Assembly (NCBI GenBank): GCA_002725475.1
Contig: PBPH01000066.1
Span: 1-10,772 of the forward strand
Length of the DNA stretch: 10,772 bases
Direction of reading: 5' to 3'
Source: Methanobacteriota archaeon
GTDB lineage: Archaea > Thermoplasmatota > Poseidoniia > Poseidoniales > Thalassarchaeaceae
Part shown: piece by piece, positions 5,542 through 10,772 of the stretch
Position numbering within the stretch: position 1 is the stretch's first letter
Layout: every line of letters begins with the position of its first letter
Program-made: the position numbers and the translations under genes
Notes under the pieces: model-generated
The model's input: the letters and a program-made list of their open reading frames with translations, nothing else
What the model was told of the DNA's origin: nothing
The model's database searches: none

Positions 5542-6339
5542 ATGGATGGAGAACCGCTGGTTAAGTTTGATGAAAGCATCGATACTGAAGGGGCATTAGT
5601 TGTTTCCTGTTTCCCCACTGTAAGTATGGTTTCAAATATTGTAGCTCACTATCTAGTTGAGCATCTAGATTTACAATTTGTTGGTGGAGTTCGTGATTCA
5701 AGGCTACCAGCAGTGTGTCTAGTGCAAGATGGAGAACCAATGCCGCCAATAAGGTTCTATGCGGGTGAGCCAAAATGCAATGTTGATGGTTGTGACAAAT
5801 TAATTGTTGTTCTATCCGATATTCAAGTACATGGAAGGTTGGCTTTGCCTTTAACTGAAGCTTTGTTTGAATGGAGTAAAAATGCAAAAATTGGAATGGG
5901 AATTTTGATTGATGCGTTCGCTCATGGAGTTGAGTCACCTCACGAATTGATTGATGATGACGATAGTGATGAAACTCTTCTTGGAATTGGGGCTATTGAC
6001 TCTAATAGGAAAAGATTGACCGAAATGGGAATACCACTACTCAAGCATGGTGTTGTAGGTGGGATGACTGGCGTGATGATGGGTGAAGGAAGAAGAAGAG
6101 GGATTGATTTGTGCGCAATTTTAGCTGAAGCAAACCCTGCATTTCCTGATGCTCGCGCTGCAGCAAGAATAATTGAAAAACTCGATATGTTGTTCCCTGC
6201 CATTCAGCTTGACCCCGACCCACTACTGGAAGAGGCCGCAAGAATTGAGGAACAAATCAAAGCGATGCTAAGTCATCAACTCTCTGCAAGTGAAGAGATG
6301 GGTGAAGATGGTGGCCCTTCTGCAATGTTGTATGGGTGA
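5542..6339 (+). CDS. PAC2-family proteasome assembly chaperone homologue with HbYX-type tail
   Basis: A 265-residue protein of the PAC2 family, which in archaea and eukaryotes includes 20S proteasome assembly chaperones. Family features are VVSCFPTVSMVSNIVAHYLVE (about 20-40, split here by its first strand and helix), the strand KLIVVLSDI (86-94), a glycine-rich segment GVVGGMTGVMMGEGRRRGI (170-188), and the C-terminal helix starting DPDPLLEEAARIEEQI (224-239). After the helix, a flexible acidic/Gly-Pro linker ends in Leu-Tyr-Gly, matching the HbYX rule (hydrophobic, Tyr, any residue, free carboxyl end) used by PAN, PA200-type activators and the archaeal chaperone PbaA to dock between proteasome alpha subunits. 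It would therefore act in the cytoplasm on the 20S particle. An acidic insertion (IDDDDSDETLL, about 137-147) is not typical. It could also be another PAC2 member of unknown role. It converges on ligA with seven bases between stops. Confidence 0.85.
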   Translation: MDGEPLVKFDESIDTEGALVVSCFPTVSMVSNIVAHYLVEHLDLQFVGGVRDSRLPAVCLVQDGEPMPPIRFYAGEPKCNVDGCDKLIVVLSDIQVHGRLALPLTEALFEWSKNAKIGMGILIDAFAHGVESPHELIDDDDSDETLLGIGAIDSNRKRLTEMGIPLLKHGVVGGMTGVMMGEGRRRGIDLCAILAEANPAFPDARAAARIIEKLDMLFPAIQLDPDPLLEEAARIEEQIKAMLSHQLSASEEMGEDGGPSAMLYG

Positions 6340-6346
6340 AGTAAAT

Positions 6347-8512
6347 TCAATAATCACCCAATGATGTTTGACGATTTTCTGGCTTCTTTTTAATGGGTGA
6401 ATTTGCCTCTTCTTTGTTTTCAATCATTTCTAGTAAATCTGATTCGCTAATTACTTGGACATCTAATCTATTTGCTTTCTCAAGTTTAGAACCAGCGTTT
6501 TCCCCCGCCAATAAATAATCAAGTTTCCCAGATACAGAGGTTGTAGTTTTTCCACCTGCTGCCTTAATTTGTAATTCAATCTCTTTGCGTGGCCTACTCA
6601 GCGTGCCTGTCAAACAGAATGTGATTCCAATTAGGGCACCTGTCGCTTCTTTCATTTGGACATTTGTTATTGTTAGCACTTCATTCAAATTCAAAACCAA
6701 TTCTTCACGTTCTGCAAGACCATTGAGTAATTGTTCAGCAACTGTTGCCCCTACTCCTTCAATCTCAATCAAACTCGAAATTGCAATGTTGTATTTCTTG
6801 GGCTTACCATTTTCATCTAAACCCACTTCATCATTTCTAGATGAAACTAATTTCATTAATTCAGCAAGGGAGCCTACCTTTTGGGCAATTGATTCTGCTA
6901 ATTCTGGCCCTATACCTGGCAAACCCAAAGCGGAAAGAAATAGTGTTAGGTTCATTTCCTTAGTCGATTCAATTTCAGTCAATACATTATTTGCTGACTT
7001 TTCAGCCATTCTATCTAGAGTAAGTAAATTATCAAATGAGAGATTGTATAAATCTGAAATTGATGTTACCAATCCTGATTCAGATAATTGTTCGGCCAAC
7101 TTAACTCCAATACCGTCCATCTCAAGCGCCCTGCACCAATAAGTTAGAGAACGAATATGGCGAGCACCACATGATAGATTTGGACACTTGAGAAATGCCC
7201 CCTCTATTATCAGATCTTGTTCGCAGCGGGGACAATTACTACGAATTTGAATATCTGATAATTCTGGCAATACTCCCTTGAAAACTTCACCGTCGGCGTG
7301 TTTTCTTCCGACCAAATCTGCATTACTAGCGGGACCCAAACTCTCAGTAACCTTTGGAATTACATCTCCACGCCTAACAACACGAACTTTGTCTCCGATC
7401 TTTATTCCTAGCCTCTCCACTTCCCCAGCATTATGTAACGTGGTTTTCTCAACTGTAACACCAGACACTACTACAGGTGCTACTAAAGCCACGGGGGTTA
7501 CAACACCAGTGCGACCAGTTTGCCATTTGACATCCATCAAAACTGTTGTAGCCTCGTCGGGAGGGAATTTCCAGGCTAATGCCCACCGGGGATGATGAGC
7601 TGTCATCCCAAGCAACTTCCTTTTCTCAAAATTATCAAGTTTGAAAACAATACCATCTATTTCCCAATCAAAATTGTCTCTATTCTGAACATATTCCCTA
7701 GTTAAAGCGATTAGAGCGGCACTTGTCTCATCATCAGTTTCACCTTCAACAACTGTATTTCCAGCAACTGAAACACCTTGATTAGCCAACCAATCAGTTG
7801 CTTCGGAATCTGATTCCATGAAATCTGGCTTTGGAGAATCTGGGTGACGGTATTGAGAACTAACAAATCTCACATCATATGCATAGAATTCAAGATGTTC
7901 AGCTTTTGCTTTCCCCTTTTCAATATGCTTCTGCCTGAGAGCTCCTGCTGCTAAATTTCTGGGGTTTGGGGCAATTTCTGCATAATATTCATTGAAAGTT
8001 GCAAGAGGCATTATTACTTCTCCTCGAATGTGGCAATCCCCGCCCCATTGCAACTCAAATGGGATATTAGAAATCCTGCGGGCATTTGCAGTAACGTCCT
8101 CGCCACGTTCCCCACTACCCCTGGTTGCAGCTCGGACAAGTTTGCCACGACGATATTCAAGTGACAATGCGCTACCATCTAATTTTGGTTGAGCAATAAA
8201 TCGCCGCCCATGGGCTGTTGTCTCAGACACGAAATGTTGAATCTCTGAATCACTAATTGCCTTGTCAAGACTTCTCATGGGAAACATATGATCCACCTTA
8301 ACAGAACCTGGAGAGACATCTGAACCTACGCGATTTAATTGTGGGTGATCTGGATCTAATCTTTTTAATTCGTCCCACAATTCGTCAAATTCAGCATCAG
8401 AAATCTCTGGTTTTGCTTCATTATAGTAAAGATGAGAATGATGAACTATCATTGCCGCCAATTCTTCTATCCGAGGTGCCTCGGAGTTGTTATCGGCCTC
8501 GCGTGCGCCCAT
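6347..8512 (-). CDS. ligA: NAD-dependent DNA ligase LigA
   Basis: The bacterial-type ligase, which seals nicks in duplex DNA using NAD+ to adenylate a lysine. All domains are present in order. The Ia domain with HSHLYYNEAKPEISDAEFDEL (starting about 25) binds NMN. The adenylation domain has K110 in KLDG as the AMP acceptor, plus EFYAYD (209), DGIVFKL (286-292) and AWKFPP (313-318). The OB domain has GRTGVVTPVA (333-342). The zinc finger has C427, C430, C443 and C448. Helix-hairpin-helix motifs include LPGIGPELAESIA and IEGVGATVAEQL, and a BRCT domain lies at about 624-700. At 721 residues it is longer than the usual ~670. The extra length includes a ~20-residue insert near 556-577 and a Lys-rich tail ending QTSLGDY, which resembles a PCNA-binding peptide. 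The ATG at 8512 is the first possible start in frame. Most archaea use ATP-dependent ligase, so this gene was probably acquired from bacteria. Confidence 0.97.
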   Translation of the reverse strand: MGAREADNNSEAPRIEELAAMIVHHSHLYYNEAKPEISDAEFDELWDELKRLDPDHPQLNRVGSDVSPGSVKVDHMFPMRSLDKAISDSEIQHFVSETTAHGRRFIAQPKLDGSALSLEYRRGKLVRAATRGSGERGEDVTANARRISNIPFELQWGGDCHIRGEVIMPLATFNEYYAEIAPNPRNLAAGALRQKHIEKGKAKAEHLEFYAYDVRFVSSQYRHPDSPKPDFMESDSEATDWLANQGVSVAGNTVVEGETDDETSAALIALTREYVQNRDNFDWEIDGIVFKLDNFEKRKLLGMTAHHPRWALAWKFPPDEATTVLMDVKWQTGRTGVVTPVALVAPVVVSGVTVEKTTLHNAGEVERLGIKIGDKVRVVRRGDVIPKVTESLGPASNADLVGRKHADGEVFKGVLPELSDIQIRSNCPRCEQDLIIEGAFLKCPNLSCGARHIRSLTYWCRALEMDGIGVKLAEQLSESGLVTSISDLYNLSFDNLLTLDRMAEKSANNVLTEIESTKEMNLTLFLSALGLPGIGPELAESIAQKVGSLAELMKLVSSRNDEVGLDENGKPKKYNIAISSLIEIEGVGATVAEQLLNGLAEREELVLNLNEVLTITNVQMKEATGALIGITFCLTGTLSRPRKEIELQIKAAGGKTTTSVSGKLDYLLAGENAGSKLEKANRLDVQVISESDLLEMIENKEEANSPIKKKPENRQTSLGDY

Positions 8513-8528
8513 CGCGTAGCGATGGGCG
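8506..8528 (-). promoter_or_regulatory. Perfect hairpin enclosing the ligA start codon
   Basis: CGCCCATCGC and GCGATGGGCG are perfect complements separated by three bases, giving a 10-bp, mostly G+C stem. In the ligA transcript the second arm contains the ATG (8512-8510). If the mRNA begins upstream of 8528, the start codon would be paired and translation reduced until the stem opens. No ribosome binding site is visible outside the stem. A DNA-level operator is the alternative. Confidence 0.55.
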
Positions 8529-8571
8529 GCATCCTTGAAAAGGTCACGGTTTAGACTACTAGATGGAGTGA

Positions 8572-9099
8572 TTATTCTTCAGAATCTGTTGCAAAGAGAT
8601 GCCAATCATCAGTTTGCAGGGCCTCAATTCTAGCAGCCACTTGTTCTAAATCAACCAAGGAACCACCCACCGGTAAAGGAGCAAAAATCCACCATCCTTT
8701 ACGCTGTAAGACAATTCTGTTACCCCCGCTCCAACCATTCCATTGTAAAGATTCGAAACTAATCTCAAATCCATCAGCAAATAAGTGGGTCCTGCTAATT
8801 GCATATCTCTTTGGCAACATCAACCAAACACAATGTAACAGAAGTAAGATATCAAAGATCACAACAGCAATCTCTGGAGTAGAACTACTATCTACAAATG
8901 GCCAAGGTAAAGCCATCATAATTCCTAGAGTGATTAAAGATGTCCCATTTCTCATCACCTCCCTAGTTGAGTCCGTTTCCCACGCATAACCACCAGAATT
9001 TAGGGGGCCAAGAGATGTTATTTCCTCACGGGTACGGAGTAATCTATAACCGTCATAGATTACAATTGCACCTACTAAACAAACAACCCCCCAAGCCAC
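8572..9099 (-). CDS. Three-helix membrane protein with PH-like cytoplasmic domain (putative)
   Basis: I do not recognise the exact family. Three hydrophobic segments lie at about residues 1-17, 54-68 and 76-94 (IAVVIFDILLLLHCVWLMLP). A soluble domain of about 75 residues follows, with alternating strands and several tryptophans (ISFESLQWNGWSGGNRIVLQ, WWIFAPLP), and ends in a helix (VDLEQVAARIEAL). This layout resembles small bacterial/archaeal membrane proteins with a PH-like domain, but that is inference. Coordinates use the GTG at 9099. The better supported start may be a CTG at 9123-9121, which lies five bases after the strong site GAGGTG and adds eight residues before the first helix, giving a more normal N-terminus. 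It follows the surface protein gene directly and lies 59 bases upstream of ligA, on the same strand. Confidence 0.75.
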   Translation of the reverse strand: MAWGVVCLVGAIVIYDGYRLLRTREEITSLGPLNSGGYAWETDSTREVMRNGTSLITLGIMMALPWPFVDSSSTPEIAVVIFDILLLLHCVWLMLPKRYAISRTHLFADGFEISFESLQWNGWSGGNRIVLQRKGWWIFAPLPVGGSLVDLEQVAARIEALQTDDWHLFATDSEE

Positions 9100-9128
9100 A
9101 GCGGTGGGTTGATCAATAGTCAGAAAAA

Positions 9129-9134
9129 CACCTC
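9129..9134 (-). promoter_or_regulatory. Strong Shine-Dalgarno site overlapping the upstream stop codon
   Basis: The minus strand reads GAGGTG, overlapping the TGA (9135-9133) of the surface protein gene. Five bases later a CTG (9123-9121) is in frame with the membrane protein, whereas the first GTG is 29 bases away. The site therefore points to CTG initiation and to translational coupling of the two genes. Confidence 0.5.
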
Positions 9135-10772
9135 AAGAGAATTCTTCGCCACCAAATTCATTTCGTGACCCGCGAAGGAAAATGAAAACAATCACTACAA
9201 CTAGTAATACAATAGGCAGTATGATTGATGGAGAAAGAAAACCTAAATTGCTATCATCACCATCTAGCCCAGAAATTGCTGGGTCAAGTGGATTTGGATC
9301 TACATTGTCAAGAACACCATCATTATCATCATCATCATCTTCAATTAATTGTGTCTCACAATCTGGAATTAGAGAATTAGGCAATCCATCCATATCAAAA
9401 TCTGAATGGGCGCAAGGATCATTTGGATAGATATCTCTATCGTCTGGAATCATATCATTATCATCATCATCATCGTAAACATCTGGGCCACAAGCACGGT
9501 TTTCTTCAAGGTCATACCAAGCATTTGGGCCGCTGATTACACAAGTCTCAATGTAATCATTGTCTGCATCATTAAGAATCACATTGATAGTAACCATGTC
9601 CTCTGCACTGCTACCCCAAGAATCAGTGACTTTTACCGTAACAATGTAAACTCCAACGGGGCCTATGTTATCGACTACGCCATTACTTCCAGTGAATATT
9701 TCATTTCCTGGTGCATTTTCTCCTTGTGCTCGCAAATACCACACATAAGACAGGTCGTTGATTAATGAATCTGGATCTTGTCCTACAGCATTGAATTCTG
9801 TTGATTCACCTTCTTGAACTTCTATACCCTGTTCTGGTAGAGTGATATTCACAAATGGTGCTTGATTTTTTATTAGTTGAGAAGTAATGTTTCTGGAGGA
9901 AAATTGTGTGGGGACAAAAGAGCCTTCGCCCTCCATATAAGAAGGTGCATTAGCTCTCCAAATTGCGCTGGATACCGCAGAAGAGCCGAGTTCTGTCCAA
10001 CTATGGTAAATGAACGGAATACTCGCACTCCCTTGAGTTGTATCGGCATTAATCGTTTGCTCTGAGATTACATCTCCAAATGATGGGATTGTTACTTCAA
10101 CAATAGCCTGAGTAAGAACTGAAGAACCCTCGCCAAGAACTGTGATATCCCATACTGAGCCTAAAACCAGAGAAGCAGCTCCTGACACATTAATTTGTGA
10201 GGAGTCAAAAGAAATTGGGTCCCATATTTCTGCAGTTACTGCCTTGCTACCAAATAATTCAATCGCTCCTTCAATTGTCTCACCATATGAAATAAATGCA
10301 AGTCTTTCTGAAGCATATGCAACTGATGCATGATGGTGGTTACCTGTAAAAATAGGATGGGGCATTTCATCGTCTCCTTCCTCACCCACCAAATGAATTG
10401 AATTTTCATAATCATCAAAATCACAATCCTGTATATGAGATGTTTCTGAGCGGGCCCCAATTATATCGATAGCCACTCCATTTCCATCACCGATAAAATC
10501 TACCGAATTAATAGATAATGAACTATGATCAACAATAATCCCTGGCGAGCCATGAATTACACTATTAGAAATTATGAACATGTCAGACCACTCAACAGAA
10601 ATTGCTGGTGAATTATCGCCGCCTGAAAGTTCGGCGCCTAAAATTTCGAGGTTAGATTCGACCATCTCGATATGAAGTGCAGGACCACCCCCATTATGTT
10701 CAGTTCCTATAATATCAGTTACAGTACCACTCGCACCACGAAGATGCAATCCTTGCTCGTTACCTGCACCAA
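9133..10772 (-). CDS. Large surface protein: beta-helix-like, PKD, TSP3 repeats, membrane anchor (5' end missing)
   Basis: The frame is open to the right edge, so the N-terminus and signal peptide are missing. Residues here are counted from the codon at 10749. Residues 1-125 have short repeating strands with Gly, Asn, Asp and Ile/Val (for example NSVIHGSPGIIVDHSSLSI), as in parallel beta-helix proteins. Residues 140-290 are beta-rich and unassigned. A PKD-like domain lies at about 298-391 (GESTEFNAVGQDPDS, YIVTVKVTDSWGSS). Asp-rich thrombospondin-type-3 repeats follow at about 393-497 (DDDDDNDMIPDDRDIYPNDP, then DDDDDNDGVLDNVDPNPLDP) and would bind calcium; four cysteines (403, 420, 446, 464) may form disulfides. 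A membrane helix (about 506-525) and a short charged tail anchor it, so the bulk lies outside the cell. It is probably an adhesin or cell-surface binding protein; the ligand is unknown. Confidence 0.87.
   Translation of the reverse strand, partial: GAGNEQGLHLRGASGTVTDIIGTEHNGGGPALHIEMVESNLEILGAELSGGDNSPAISVEWSDMFIISNSVIHGSPGIIVDHSSLSINSVDFIGDGNGVAIDIIGARSETSHIQDCDFDDYENSIHLVGEEGDDEMPHPIFTGNHHHASVAYASERLAFISYGETIEGAIELFGSKAVTAEIWDPISFDSSQINVSGAASLVLGSVWDITVLGEGSSVLTQAIVEVTIPSFGDVISEQTINADTTQGSASIPFIYHSWTELGSSAVSSAIWRANAPSYMEGEGSFVPTQFSSRNITSQLIKNQAPFVNITLPEQGIEVQEGESTEFNAVGQDPDSLINDLSYVWYLRAQGENAPGNEIFTGSNGVVDNIGPVGVYIVTVKVTDSWGSSAEDMVTINVILNDADNDYIETCVISGPNAWYDLEENRACGPDVYDDDDDNDMIPDDRDIYPNDPCAHSDFDMDGLPNSLIPDCETQLIEDDDDDNDGVLDNVDPNPLDPAISGLDGDDSNLGFLSPSIILPIVLLVVVIVFIFLRGSRNEFGGEEFS
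9319..9474. repeat. Two exact 21-bp copies of an ATC-rich microrepeat in the TSP3 coding region
   Basis: An identical 21-base ATC-rich sequence occurs at 9319-9339 and 9454-9474, 135 bases apart. On the coding strand each copy reads four or more GAT codons, then AAT GAT, giving DDDDDND at the start of a TSP3 calcium-binding repeat. Every Asp uses the same codon, GAT, so the runs are true trinucleotide tracts and could change length by polymerase slippage without shifting the frame. Confidence 0.75.

Noticed and set aside
6585..7142. 185-codon plus-strand frame inside ligA
   Set aside because: It is antisense to the intact zinc-finger, HhH and BRCT coding region of LigA and is rich in Ser, Ile and Asn, as expected for a shadow frame.

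Overview
The window looks like a compact, AT-rich archaeal chromosome segment. The best match is a planktonic, Marine Group II (Poseidoniales)-like euryarchaeon, but the lineage is inferred. The archaeal signs are a tRNA-Arg with anticodon GCG, a PAC2-family proteasome assembly protein ending in an HbYX-type tail, TATA-like boxes at archaeal spacing, and surface proteins built from PKD domains, Asp-rich thrombospondin-type-3 repeats and a C-terminal membrane anchor. The bacterial-type NAD-dependent DNA ligase is the main feature that departs from a typical archaeal gene set.

Left part (1-3384, all on the minus strand). In transcription order: an acidic small protein (3384-2971), a PKD-domain lipoprotein (2918-1713), an unrecognised 115-residue protein (1659-1312), a small winged-helix-like protein (1250-1002) with a 21-bp dyad upstream, tRNA-Arg(GCG) (900-824) with its own TATA box, a small membrane protein (769-470), and a membrane protein cut by the left edge (409-1).

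Middle part (3466-8512). Four genes form two convergent pairs. A DEDDh exonuclease with an ExoX-like C-terminal module (+) runs into a Cas4/RecB-type nuclease (-) with a four-cysteine cluster and an OB-like tail, with one base between their stop codons. A PAC2/proteasome chaperone homologue (+) runs into NAD-dependent DNA ligase LigA (-), with seven bases between them. The two nucleases and the ligase suggest a DNA repair/processing neighbourhood; the PAC2 gene links to protein quality control.

Right part (8572-10772, minus strand). A large surface protein (beta-helix-like region, PKD, TSP3 repeats, membrane anchor), cut by the right edge, is followed by a three-helix membrane protein and then by ligA.

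The most interesting observations are: (i) LigA ends in a PIP-box-like tail (QTSLGDY), suggesting that a bacterial-type ligase has been adapted to the archaeal sliding clamp; (ii) the ligA start codon lies inside a perfect 10-bp hairpin; (iii) the 21-bp dyad upstream of the winged-helix gene; (iv) the Leu-Tyr-Gly C-terminus of the PAC2 protein; (v) a probable CTG start codon behind a strong ribosome binding site for the membrane protein upstream of ligA. No mobile element, CRISPR array or phage gene was seen. No stretch over 300 bases lacks a gene.
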